A stretch of 48,441 bases of DNA from Euzebya rosea (lineage in GTDB: Bacteria; Actinomycetota; Nitriliruptoria; Euzebyales; Euzebyaceae). Positions 1-9,272 of the stretch are shown here, in pieces; positions within the stretch are counted from its first letter, which is position 1, and each line of letters begins with the position of its first letter. The stretch lies in NCBI RefSeq assembly GCF_003073135.1, contig NZ_PGDQ01000025.1, forward strand, positions 1-48,441. Direction: 5' to 3'. A program made the position numbers and the translations under genes. The notes under the pieces were generated by a model. It searched no databases. It was not told the DNA's origin and saw nothing but the letters and a program-made list of their open reading frames with translations.

Positions 1-2
1 CC

Positions 3-86
3 GAGGAAGCCCGCCGACAGACCGAACGGGCGAATCGCCTGGCCGAGGCGCTGCGCGCCGCCGGGATCGATCCCGACTCGATCTGA
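3..86 (+). CDS. C-terminal tail of a truncated protein, possibly Uma2-family
   Basis: The window opens inside a plus-strand reading frame that ends at a TGA four bases before the end of the convergent ATPase gene. The 27 visible residues are charged and helical (EEARRQTERANRLAEALRAA) and end in GIDPDSI. Uma2-family endonuclease-like proteins often finish with a charged helix followed by LRALGIDPD, so this is most likely the end of such a gene. The assignment rests only on that short tail; the catalytic part lies outside the window. Any gene with a helical C terminus could look similar. Confidence 0.4.
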   Translation, partial: EEARRQTERANRLAEALRAAGIDPDSI

Positions 87-89
87 CGG

Positions 90-1295
90 TCAGCCGCCCG
101 CCAGGCTTCGCGCCACCGCACGCGAGACGACGCGATAGCCGTCGGGGCCGAGCGCCAGCAGGCGCTTGGTGACCAGCGCCTGAAGGGTCGACCCGATGTC
201 GGAGGAGGCACGGCGGCCGACCGCCTGCGCCAGCGTCGTGCCGTTGGCCTGCTCGCCGTCAGCCCGCGCCGCCGCCGTCAGGACCGACAGCTGCAGCTCG
301 GTCAACCCGGCGGTGCGCTGTCGCACGTGGGCCCCGACCTCGCGCCGGACCCGATCCCAGCCCGTCCGCACGTCGGCCGCGGTCAGCACCGCCCCCGGAG
401 AGGCATCCCACGCCGCGGCACCGGCCAGCTGGAACAGGAACGGGTCGCCCAGGCACACCTCGACCAGCGCCTCGCGCGCCGCCACCTCCAGGTGCACGAG
501 CGCGGGGCCGTCGTCGGTCAACACCTCGTAGCCGTCGGCAAACGCGAAGGCCAGCGCCGCCCTGACCTCGTCGTCGGTGAACGGGTCGAGGTAGGTGGTC
601 GCGAACCGACGCGAGAACGTGGCACCGGCCGCTGCCGCCCGTTCGGGGAAGGCCGGCAGCCCCGACAGCAGCACCACGACGGGCGCGTACTCCATCACCC
701 GGTTGCCGGTCACGTCGGTGGCGGGCATCTGCATCTCCAGCGCGTCACCGAGGATCGTCAGCAGCTGCGACAGCCCGGCGCCCGACAGGTTCTGCACCTC
801 GTCGACGCGGATGACCAGCAGCCGGTCGGTCTCGGAGGCCAGCACCGCCAGCCCCTCGACCAGGTCCGACAACGAGGCGTAGCGGTCCTCGTCGGCGACG
901 GTCATCCCGACCCGTGCCCCCAGCAACCCGACCTCGCGCACGCGCTCCAGCGCCGAGGTGACCCTGCCGGCCACCCGCTCCCCCGCCGGCACGAGCGGGG
1001 CGAGCACGTCGGCCAGCGCCGCCAGCGGATCGCGGCCCAGCGCCATGCGCAACGGGCCGGCGACCAGGTCGCCGGCCCGTGCACGTTCCTCGGCGATGCG
1101 GTTGACGAGCACCGACTTGCCCAGCCCGGGATCACCGAGGTAGGTCCTGCCGCGCTCGAACAGTCCTGCCCGTCGACGAGGGACGAGCCGGCTGGAGATG
1201 TCCGCCAGCTCGTCGTCTCGCCCGACCCAGATCGGGGGGACCGCCCCCGACCCGGGTTCGAACGGGTTGTTCAGCACCGTCCTGACGTCAGCCAT
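90..1295 (-). CDS. AAA-family ATPase with C-terminal winged-helix-like region
   Basis: A predicted cytoplasmic P-loop ATPase of 401 residues. The Walker A motif GDPGLGKS is at about residues 54-61 and a Walker B strand LLVIRVDE at about 159-166. A short N-terminal segment with VGRDDEL precedes the P-loop, as in ORC1/Cdc6-like and STAND-like ATPases. The last 70 residues resemble a winged helix (SSDIGSTLQALVTKRLL, then DGYRVVS). The reading frame could extend to a GTG at 1331, but that extension would translate the 14-bp repeats upstream, so the ATG at 1295, which directly abuts the last repeat, is preferred. No Shine-Dalgarno is seen there, so translation may be leaderless. No partner gene is adjacent; the substrate is unknown. 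Confidence 0.8.
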   Translation of the reverse strand: MADVRTVLNNPFEPGSGAVPPIWVGRDDELADISSRLVPRRRAGLFERGRTYLGDPGLGKSVLVNRIAEERARAGDLVAGPLRMALGRDPLAALADVLAPLVPAGERVAGRVTSALERVREVGLLGARVGMTVADEDRYASLSDLVEGLAVLASETDRLLVIRVDEVQNLSGAGLSQLLTILGDALEMQMPATDVTGNRVMEYAPVVVLLSGLPAFPERAAAAGATFSRRFATTYLDPFTDDEVRAALAFAFADGYEVLTDDGPALVHLEVAAREALVEVCLGDPFLFQLAGAAAWDASPGAVLTAADVRTGWDRVRREVGAHVRQRTAGLTELQLSVLTAAARADGEQANGTTLAQAVGRRASSDIGSTLQALVTKRLLALGPDGYRVVSRAVARSLAGG

Positions 1296-1365
1296 GACGT
1301 CAGAGTACCGCTGAGGTGAGAGTGACGTCACAGTACCGATGTGCTGCGGCCGACGTCACAGTACC
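1296..1365 (-). promoter_or_regulatory. Three phased 14-bp direct repeats upstream of the ATPase gene
   Basis: Read on the minus strand, GGTACTGTGACGTC occurs at 1352-1365 and 1324-1337, and GGTACTCTGACGTC (one change) at 1296-1309. The starts are exactly 28 bases apart, and the copy nearest the gene touches the ATG at 1295. A further GACGTC lies just inside the coding region (1284-1290). Such regular spacing on one DNA face is typical of cooperative operators or iterons. The binding protein is unknown; autoregulation by the ATPase or an associated DNA-binding partner is an inference. Confidence 0.6.
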
Positions 1366-1398
1366 TCGCGAGAGGTCTTGCCAGTTTCAGGGAGGGAC

Positions 1399-3018
1399 CT
1401 AGGGGGCGCCGGTCTGGGCCTTGGGGTTTCCGGCCAGGCGGAACGCCTTGTTGAGCCCGTTCACGAAGGCACGGGCCGACGCCTCGACCACGTCGGTGGA
1501 CACGCCACGGCCGGTGTAGCGGCGGCCGTCGACCTCGACCTGGCAGGTCACGTCACCCAGGGCGTCGACGCCCGGGGTCACGGCCGCCACGTTGTAGGTG
1601 ACGAGCCGCCCGTCGACACCGCAGGCCCGACGGATCGCGCCGCAGACGGCGTCGATCATGCCGTCGCCGACGGCGGCCTCGGTGACCTCGCGTCCGTCGT
1701 CCATGTGCTTGACCCGCACGGTGGCGGTCGGCGCGGTGGTCGTGCCGCCGGACACCTGGGTCCAGACCAGCTCGTAGGCGTCCTCGGCCGCGCTGTACAG
1801 CTCGTCGGCCAGGATCGCCTCCAGGTCGGCGTCGGAGATGTCGGACTTGCGGTCGGCCAGCTCCTTGAAGCGGTCGAACGCCCGGCCGATCTCCTCCTTC
1901 TCCAGGGTGTAGCCCATCTCCTCCAGCGCCTGGGCGAAGGCGTGCCGACCCGAGTGCTTGCCCAGGACGATCTGCGCGCCGGTGTAGCCCAGGTCCTCGG
2001 CGTTCATGATCTCGTAGGTCAGCCGGTCCTGGATCACGCCGTGCTGGTGGATGCCCGACTCGTGGGCGAAGGCGTTGCGTCCGACGACGGCCTTGTTGAA
2101 CTGGATCGGGTAGCCGGTCAGCTGGGCCACCATGCGGGAGGTCCGGGCGATCTCCCTGGTGTTGATGCCCAGGGACTTGTTGATCAGGTCGCGGCGGGTG
2201 TTGAGCGCCATGACGACCTCCTCCATCGAGCAGTTGCCGGCCCGCTCCCCCAGCCCGTTGACGGCCACCTCGACCTGGCGGGCGCCGTTGCGTACGGCCT
2301 CCACGGAGTTGGCGACGGCCAGGCCCAGGTCGTTGTGGCAGTGCACGCTGATGGCTGCGTCGTCGCCGACCCGGCGGACGATGTCACCGATCAGGGCGCC
2401 GAAGTCGTGGGGCAGGGCGTAGCCGACGGTGTCGGGGATGTTGACGGTGGTCGCACCGGCCTCGACGACCGCATCGACGATCCGCAGCAGGAAGTCGGGG
2501 TTGGTGCGGGTGGCGTCCTGGGGCGAGAACTCGACGTTGTCGGTGTAGGACAGCGCCTGCTTCACCGCCTCGACGGACTGCTCGATGATCTGGTCCTCGC
2601 TGGCCCCCTTCAGCATGACGTTGCGGTGGATCTCGCTGGTGGACAGGAAGACGTGGATCCGGGAGGCGTCCGCACCCTTCAGCGCGTCGGCGGCCTTGCG
2701 GATGTCGTCGGGATGGCAGCGGGCCAGCGCGGCGATGACCGGCGCGGCGCCGCCGTCGGCGTACCGGTGCGTCCCCACGGTGTCGGCGATGGCCTTGACC
2801 CCGTCGAAGTCGCCCTGTGAGGTGATGGGGAAGCCGGCCTCGATGACGTCGACCCGCAGGCGCGCCAGCTGCTCGGCGATCTCCAGCTTCTCACCGACGT
2901 CCAGCGAGATGCCGGGGGCCTGCTCGCCGTCGCGGAGCGTCGTGTCGAAGATGGTGACGGGCTTGCCGTCGGGGGTGGTGGCGGGGACGTCGGTGACGGG
3001 GGTACCGGTCTGGGACAT
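1399..3018 (-). CDS. leuA: 2-isopropylmalate synthase
   Basis: Catalyses the first committed step of leucine synthesis, condensing acetyl-CoA with 2-oxoisovalerate. The 539-residue protein has the expected class length. The metal and substrate motif TTLRDGEQAPG is at residues 26-36, the metal-binding HCHND at 226-230 and NGLGERAGNC at 254-263, all in the (beta/alpha)8 barrel. The last 150 residues form the leucine-sensing regulatory domain, so feedback inhibition by leucine is expected. The ATG at 3018 is preceded by CAGGAGAAG, a good ribosome binding site. It is a single gene between the ATPase and malG. A hairpin lies about 55 bases upstream. The family assignment is secure. Confidence 0.96.
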   Translation of the reverse strand: MSQTGTPVTDVPATTPDGKPVTIFDTTLRDGEQAPGISLDVGEKLEIAEQLARLRVDVIEAGFPITSQGDFDGVKAIADTVGTHRYADGGAAPVIAALARCHPDDIRKAADALKGADASRIHVFLSTSEIHRNVMLKGASEDQIIEQSVEAVKQALSYTDNVEFSPQDATRTNPDFLLRIVDAVVEAGATTVNIPDTVGYALPHDFGALIGDIVRRVGDDAAISVHCHNDLGLAVANSVEAVRNGARQVEVAVNGLGERAGNCSMEEVVMALNTRRDLINKSLGINTREIARTSRMVAQLTGYPIQFNKAVVGRNAFAHESGIHQHGVIQDRLTYEIMNAEDLGYTGAQIVLGKHSGRHAFAQALEEMGYTLEKEEIGRAFDRFKELADRKSDISDADLEAILADELYSAAEDAYELVWTQVSGGTTTAPTATVRVKHMDDGREVTEAAVGDGMIDAVCGAIRRACGVDGRLVTYNVAAVTPGVDALGDVTCQVEVDGRRYTGRGVSTDVVEASARAFVNGLNKAFRLAGNPKAQTGAP

Positions 3019-3071
3019 GGCGGGGGTCTTCTCCTGGATCGATGCGTTGCGGCGTGGGAATCACGCGAGAT

Positions 3072-3106
3072 GCATCCACTGACGACTCCGCAGGGCGAGT
3101 GGATGC
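3072..3106 (-). promoter_or_regulatory. Inverted repeat in the leuA leader
   Basis: A perfect 9-bp inverted repeat, GCATCCACT at 3072-3080 and AGTGGATGC at 3098-3106, with a 17-base loop, lies 54 bases upstream of the leuA ATG. It could be an operator or a leader RNA hairpin. I found no leader peptide rich in leucine codons nearby (only a four-codon frame with one CTC), so classical leucine attenuation is not supported. No T-box features were recognised. Confidence 0.4.
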
Positions 3107-3151
3107 GACGCATCACCCTGCGGCGTCAAAGAAGAAGGAGGCCGAGCGCGC

Positions 3152-3213
3152 GCACGTCATCGGCGACCAGCGGCAGGCTGGTCAGCGGCGAAACGATCGT
3201 GCACGTCATCGGC
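3152..3213. repeat. 13-bp direct repeat pair upstream of leuA
   Basis: GCACGTCATCGGC occurs at 3152-3164 and again at 3201-3213, starts 49 bases apart, in the 264-bp gap between leuA and malG. The spacing is close to a whole number of helical turns. The pair could be a regulator site in the leuA promoter region; nothing else in the gap is recognisable. Confidence 0.35.
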
Positions 3214-3282
3214 ACAATGTGTACGTGCCCGACGGCGCCGCGTCAACTCGACCGTGCTGGACCGATCGGCCCGGACGATCCG

Positions 3283-4124
3283 TCACCCCTTGACCGAGCC
3301 CTGCGTCAGGCCGCTGACGATGTACTTCTGCAGGTACAGGAACAGCAGAACGGTGGGCACCGATCCGATGACGGCGCCCGCTGCGAACGGGCCCCAGCGG
3401 GCGCCGTAGCGATCGGCGACGAAGCGGAACAGGCCGATCGACAGGGTCCAGGAGTCCTCGTTGTTGGACAGCACGGCGTTGGCGATCACGAAGTCGTTGA
3501 GGATCGTCACGAACGCCAGCAGCCCGACCACCGCGAGGATCGGGGCGGCCAGCGGCATGATGATCCGGCTGTAGATCTGCCAGTGGGTGGCGCCGTCGAC
3601 GCGGGCGGACTCGTCGAGGTCGTGGGGGATGGTGTCGAAGAACCCCTTGATCAGCCAGGTGTTCACGCCCATGGCGCCACCCAGGTAGACCAGGATCAGG
3701 CCGCTGATCGTGCCGGTCCCGATCGACGGGGCGACGTCGCCGATGCGGATCATCATCAGGTAGATCGCCACGAACGCCAGCAGCTGGGGGAACATCTGCA
3801 CGAGCACGAGGCTCAGCAGCCCGGCGCGTCGTCCGGTGAAGCGCAGCCGGCTGAACGCATAGGCGGCGAGGGCGGCCAGCACCACCGTGCCGAACGCCCC
3901 GGCCCCGGCGACGACCATGGAGTTGCGGAACCACGTCCAGAAGCCGGTCTCGAACAGCCGCCGGAAGTTGTCCAGCGTCGGGCTGTCGGGGACCAGCTGC
4001 TGACCCGACAGGGTGCTGGTCGGGTTGACCGACGCCGAGACGACCCACACGACGGGGAACAGGGCGAAGGCGACGGCGAGCAGCCCGACGAGGTGGCGCC
4101 AGCCGAGGTCACGGAACCATCGCA

Positions 4125-4125
<1 letters not shown>
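3283..4125 (-). CDS. malG: Carbohydrate ABC transporter permease, MalG type
   Basis: Second membrane subunit of the importer; it would pair with the MalF-type protein to form the channel. The 280-residue length is typical for MalG. There are six membrane segments, and the cytoplasmic EAA loop (DESARVDGATHWQIYSRIIM) sits about 90 residues from the C terminus and contacts the ATPase. The start at 4125 shares one base with the malF stop (TGATG), giving translational coupling and fixing the start. The frame stays open upstream but would run inside malF. No ATP-binding gene follows; a shared ATPase of MsiK type encoded elsewhere is expected in actinobacteria. Confidence 0.9.
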
Positions 4126-5696
<1,571 letters not shown>

Positions 5697-5733
5697 CGGC
5701 GGCGCCTCCCTCCTCTCCTGCTGCGGGTCCTGC

Positions 5734-7125
5734 CTAGCCCTCGGCGATCAGGTTGCGGATCTGGTCGGCCGCAGCCTGGAAGTTCTCCGTGGGCGTGCCC
5801 TGCTGGTCGTAGATCAGCTCGTAGGCGTCGGTCCAGGCGGTCCACACCGAGCCCATCTCGGGGATGGCGGGCAGCGGGGCGCCGTTCTGGCCGGACTCAC
5901 CGAAGCCCTGGACGTCGGGGTCGTCGGCGACCTGCTCGAAGGCGGAAAGCAGCGCCGGGGGACGGCCGCCGGCCTCGAACAGCGCCAGCTGCACCTCCTC
6001 GGTGCCGATGAAGTCCTGGACGAACGTCTGGGCCAGCAGGCCCTGCTCGCTGAAGGAGGAGATCATCAGGCCCTGCACGCCGACGAACGGCTCGGGGGTG
6101 CCACCCTGGATCGAGGGGATCGGGCTGACGGCGTAGTTGACGCCCTGGGCGCGGAAGCCGGGCGGGTCCTCCTGGGAGACCGCCCACGGGCCGGTGATCG
6201 CGAAGGCGGCGTTGCCACTGGCGAAGCTGTCGACCATGACGTCGTAGGTGACCGACGGGTTGATCAGGCCGGACTCGACCCAGGCGCCGAACTGCTCAGC
6301 GGCGGCGAGGCCCTCGGGGGTGTCAAGGCCCAGCTCGTCGGGGTTGTAGGTGCCGTCCTCGTTGACGGCGAAGACGCTCGCGCCGAAGGCCGTGAACAGC
6401 GGGTAGTTGTGGTACGGGTCGGCGGCGTCGGCCTGCAGCGCGAGGCCGATCTCGACCTCGCCGGACTCCTGCAGGTCCAGGGCGATCTGCTCGAGCTCCT
6501 CGAAGGTGGCGGGCGCCTCGGGGACCAGGTCGGTGTTGCGGACCAGGGCGATGTTCTCGATGGCGTAGGGGACGCCGTAGAGCTGGCCGTCGTAGGTCAT
6601 CGCGTCGATGGCGACGTCGGCGTACTCCGCGGCGTTGGCCAGGTCGATCGGGGCGACCAGGCCGTTGGTGACCAGCTCACCGAGCCAGTCGTGGGCGCCG
6701 ACGATGATGTCGGGACCCTCGCCGGCGGGGGCGGCGGTGGAGAACTGGCTGCGGATCTCGTCGAACTCCAGCTCCTGCAGGGCGACGGTGATCCCGTTGT
6801 CGGTGCCGAACTGCTCCACGAACGGCTCGAGGGCCTGCACGCGGGTCTCGTCGGCCCAGATCACCAGGTCGGCGTCGGCGCGCGAGACGGGGGCCTCGTC
6901 CTCGGTGGGCTCGGCGGCGGCGTCCTCCTCGGTCGCCTCCTCCTCGGTCGCCTCTGTGGTCGCCTCCTCGGCAGGCTCGTCCTCGGTGGCGGCCTCCTCG
7001 GTGGCGTCGGTCTGGTCGACCGCAGCACCCTCGGTGCTGTCGTCGGTCGTGGTGTCGTCGCTGCTGCAGGCGGCGGCCACCATGGCCAGCACCACCATCA
7101 GCAGGACAAGAACGTGTCGCTTCAC
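5734..7125 (-). CDS. malE: Extracellular sugar-binding lipoprotein, MalE type
   Basis: Solute-binding subunit that captures a sugar outside the membrane and delivers it to MalFG; maltodextrin is the likely substrate given the MalF type. The GTG at 7125 (VKRHVLVLLMVV) gives a proper signal peptide with a lipobox ending AAAC and is preceded by GAGGAGA; the longer frame to 7164 would bury the signal. After the lipidated Cys comes a low-complexity Asp/Glu/Thr/Ala linker of about 65 residues, probably a wall spacer, then the binding domain starting near LVIWADETRVQALEPF. The mature domain has the usual length of about 370 residues. First gene of the malEFG operon, divergent from the LacI-type regulator. 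Confidence 0.88.
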   Translation of the reverse strand: MKRHVLVLLMVVLAMVAAACSSDDTTTDDSTEGAAVDQTDATEEAATEDEPAEEATTEATEEEATEEDAAAEPTEDEAPVSRADADLVIWADETRVQALEPFVEQFGTDNGITVALQELEFDEIRSQFSTAAPAGEGPDIIVGAHDWLGELVTNGLVAPIDLANAAEYADVAIDAMTYDGQLYGVPYAIENIALVRNTDLVPEAPATFEELEQIALDLQESGEVEIGLALQADAADPYHNYPLFTAFGASVFAVNEDGTYNPDELGLDTPEGLAAAEQFGAWVESGLINPSVTYDVMVDSFASGNAAFAITGPWAVSQEDPPGFRAQGVNYAVSPIPSIQGGTPEPFVGVQGLMISSFSEQGLLAQTFVQDFIGTEEVQLALFEAGGRPPALLSAFEQVADDPDVQGFGESGQNGAPLPAIPEMGSVWTAWTDAYELIYDQQGTPTENFQAAADQIRNLIAEG

Positions 7126-7190
7126 GGCTGTCTCCTCGTGCGTGTCGATCGGCGGGCCCTCCACCCGGTCGACGCGATGCTACGCAGCCA

Positions 7191-7220
7191 CTGCAAGAAC
7201 GTAAACCGCTTCTGCAAGAA
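7191..7220. promoter_or_regulatory. Paired operator-like motif between malE and the LacI-type gene
   Basis: The nonamer CTGCAAGAA occurs at 7191-7199 and 7212-7220, exactly 21 bases apart (two helical turns), in the 120-bp divergent promoter region. On the other strand each copy reads TTCTTGCAG. From memory, CTTGCAG-type repeats were reported for the maltose repressor Reg1/MalR of Streptomyces, which supports the adjacent LacI-family protein binding here to control malEFG and itself. Confidence 0.6.
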
Positions 7221-7245
7221 ATTTCAGTCGGGTATGGTGCGTGGC

Positions 7246-8253
7246 ATGCGGCCACGGCTGAAGGACGTCGCGACGCTTGCCGGCGTCAGCACCGCCACGG
7301 TGAGCCGGGTGGTCAACGACCGCCCGGGGGTCAGCGACGCCGTGCGCGACCGGGTGGTCGACGCGCTGCGGCAGCTTGAGTGGGAGCCGAGCGGCATGCG
7401 CGGCAGCCCACGACGACGGACGGTCGGGCTGCTCGTGCCCGAGCTGACCAACCCCATCTTCCCGGCGTTCGCGCAGGGCATCGAGAGCCGGCTGGGCAGG
7501 TCGGGGATGACGACGATCCTGTGCACGTCGAGCCCCGACGGGGTGGGCGAGCGGGTCCACGTCGAGGCGGTGGCCGACATCGGGGTGGCAGCCGCGGTGT
7601 TCGTCGCCGGGACCCACGCCGACACCGGGGCCGACCACGGGGTCTACGACGAGCTCCGGGAGCGAGGGGTGGCGGTCATCGTGGTGAACGGCCGGGCGCC
7701 GGGTCTGGAGCACCTGCCGGCGGTGACCACCGACGACGTCGAGGCCGGCCGGCTGGCGACCGAGCACTTGCTGCGGCTGGGACATCGTCGGATCGGCCTG
7801 GCGGCTGGCCAGCTGCGCTACATGGCGGCGTCACAGCGTCATGTCGGCTGGGCGGCCGCGTCGGAGGCGGCAGGGGTCCATGCCGACGAACTGGTGGTGG
7901 AGGAGGCCTACACGATCTCCGGCGGTCGTCGGGCTGGTGACGTGCTGCTGGACCGTGGGGTCACGGGGATCGTCGCGGCGTCCGACATCATCGCGCTGGG
8001 CGTGGTCCAGGCGGTGCGGGGACGGGGGCTGCGGGTGCCCGAGGACGTGTCGGTGGTCGGCTACGACGACAGCATGCTGATCCCCCACACCGACCCGCCG
8101 TTGACGACGGTGCGGCAGCCGGTCGACAAGCTGTGCCGCGCGATCGCCCGGTTGTGCGTGCAGGCGGCGGAGGGGGCCGAGCTGTCCACCACCGAGCTTG
8201 CGTTCCACCCCGAGCTGATCGCCCGCGGGTCGACGGGGCCCGCGCCGGCCTGA
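7246..8253 (+). CDS. LacI-family transcriptional regulator of the sugar importer
   Basis: DNA-binding repressor of the LacI/GalR family, 335 residues. The N-terminal helix-turn-helix (LKDVATLAGVSTATVSRVVN) covers residues 5-24, followed by the hinge and a periplasmic-binding-protein-like effector domain from about residue 60 (VGLLVPELTNPIF to the end). It is divergent from malEFG, the classic arrangement for a local repressor released by the transported sugar. An ATG at 7234 (MVRGMRPRL) is an alternative start; neither has a clear ribosome binding site, and 7246 gives the usual family N terminus. The gene ends 24 bases before the convergent acidic-protein gene. Confidence 0.9.
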   Translation: MRPRLKDVATLAGVSTATVSRVVNDRPGVSDAVRDRVVDALRQLEWEPSGMRGSPRRRTVGLLVPELTNPIFPAFAQGIESRLGRSGMTTILCTSSPDGVGERVHVEAVADIGVAAAVFVAGTHADTGADHGVYDELRERGVAVIVVNGRAPGLEHLPAVTTDDVEAGRLATEHLLRLGHRRIGLAAGQLRYMAASQRHVGWAAASEAAGVHADELVVEEAYTISGGRRAGDVLLDRGVTGIVAASDIIALGVVQAVRGRGLRVPEDVSVVGYDDSMLIPHTDPPLTTVRQPVDKLCRAIARLCVQAAEGAELSTTELAFHPELIARGSTGPAPA

Positions 8254-8277
8254 CCCGGCGGACCACCGCCCGACCGG

Positions 8278-9180
8278 TCAGTCGTCGGAGTCGTCGAGGT
8301 CCGGTTCGTGTTCGGGCTCGTCCCGTTCCCGCGCGTCGTCCCGCTCCTCGGCGTCGTCCCGCTCGGGCTCGTCGCGTTCGGGGGCCTCGACCTCGTCGCG
8401 TTCGTCCGGCTCGGGAACCTCGATCTCGTCGGGCTGGTCCGGCTCGTCCCGCTCGGGGATCTCGACCTCGTCGGGCTCGTCCTGCTCGGGGATCTCGACC
8501 TCGTCGGGCTCGTCCCGCTCGGGGGCCTCGACCTCGTCGCGCTCGTCGGACTCGTCGTCCTCGGGCTCGTCCCGTTCGGACTCGTCGTCCTCGGGCTCGT
8601 CCCGTTCGGACTCGTCGTCCTCGGGCTCGTCCCGTTCGGACTCGGCGTCGTCCGGGTCGTCGTCACCGGACCCCTGGCTGCCAGATCCCTGGGAGCTCGA
8701 GCCCGGGCCCTGGTTGTTCGGGCGCGACGTCGCGGGCTCGTCGTCGTCCTCGCCGGGGCCGTCCCGGTCCGGGGTGTCGGTGCCGGGCAGTGCAGATGTC
8801 GCTGGCCGGTCGTCGTCGGGGCCGTCCACGCCGGACAGGACACCGTCGTGTGACGGTTCCCTGTCCTCCTCCGTTGGCGTGTCGTCCCCCTCGTACTCCG
8901 TGGCCGTGGGGCGGTCCTCGACGGTGTCGTCGTCGGGGTCCTCGGCGACGGTGGCGGCGGCCGCGGGTTCCAGCCACAGCCCCTCCAGCGCGGAGCGGGC
9001 GGGGTCGGTCAGGAAGCTGCTGGTCAGCTGCGCGCCGGTCAGTCCGACGCCGACCACGAGGACCAGTGCGAGGACCGACGCGCCGGTCAGCCGCAGGGAC
9101 TCGCGAGCGCTCGGCGCCGGGCCGGTCGGTGACCGGTCGGGGTCGTGCAGGACGACGGTCCGGCGCTCGGGGTGGTCCAT
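8278..9180 (-). CDS. Membrane-anchored, extremely acidic repeat protein
   Basis: No family recognised. The 300-residue protein has a short basic N terminus, one membrane segment at about residues 31-50 (ASVLALVLVVGVGLTGA), then an external region composed mostly of Asp, Glu, Pro and Ser or Arg. The tail contains imperfect repeats of the type SERDEPEDDE (three exact copies, encoded by 8551-8640) and DEVEIPERDEP. The composition suggests an extended polyanionic surface chain that might bind cations or cell-wall material; this is inference. It lies 92 bases downstream of the acidic wall-binding-repeat gene on the same strand and could be cotranscribed. The opposite-strand frames here are shadows of the repetitive codon pattern. 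Confidence 0.7.
   Translation of the reverse strand: MDHPERRTVVLHDPDRSPTGPAPSARESLRLTGASVLALVLVVGVGLTGAQLTSSFLTDPARSALEGLWLEPAAAATVAEDPDDDTVEDRPTATEYEGDDTPTEEDREPSHDGVLSGVDGPDDDRPATSALPGTDTPDRDGPGEDDDEPATSRPNNQGPGSSSQGSGSQGSGDDDPDDAESERDEPEDDESERDEPEDDESERDEPEDDESDERDEVEAPERDEPDEVEIPEQDEPDEVEIPERDEPDQPDEIEVPEPDERDEVEAPERDEPERDDAEERDDARERDEPEHEPDLDDSDD
8551..8640. repeat. Three exact 30-bp tandem repeats in the acidic protein gene
   Basis: The 30-base unit beginning CTCGTCGTCCTCGGGCTCGT occurs without mismatch at 8551-8580, 8581-8610 and 8611-8640, encoding SERDEPEDDE-type decapeptides on the minus strand. A related 33-base unit is duplicated a little further along (about 8450-8515). The exactness suggests recent slippage or recombination, so copy number may vary between strains. 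Confidence 0.85.
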
Positions 9181-9272
9181 CGGATGTCAGTCTCCCACGG
9201 GCTGGTGGCGGTGGCCGCCGGGGCGAGCAGGGCCCCGGCGGCCTCCTCCTTCGTGGTGGTGTTCCCCGGCGG

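Noticed and set aside
1296-1365. Possible mini CRISPR array at the 28-bp period
   Set aside because: Only 14 bases are conserved per unit, the 14-base intervals are too short for spacers, and no cas genes are present.
1339-2820. 493-residue plus-strand frame opposite leuA
   Set aside because: Codon-pattern shadow of leuA; composition is unlike a real protein and no start signal is present.
3072-3106. T-box riboswitch or leucine attenuator for leuA
   Set aside because: No T-box core sequence and no leader peptide with several leucine codons could be found; listed only as an inverted repeat.
6409-7245. Long upstream extension of the LacI-type reading frame
   Set aside because: The first 280 residues are the antisense shadow of malE; the family N terminus with the helix-turn-helix begins at 7246 (or 7234).
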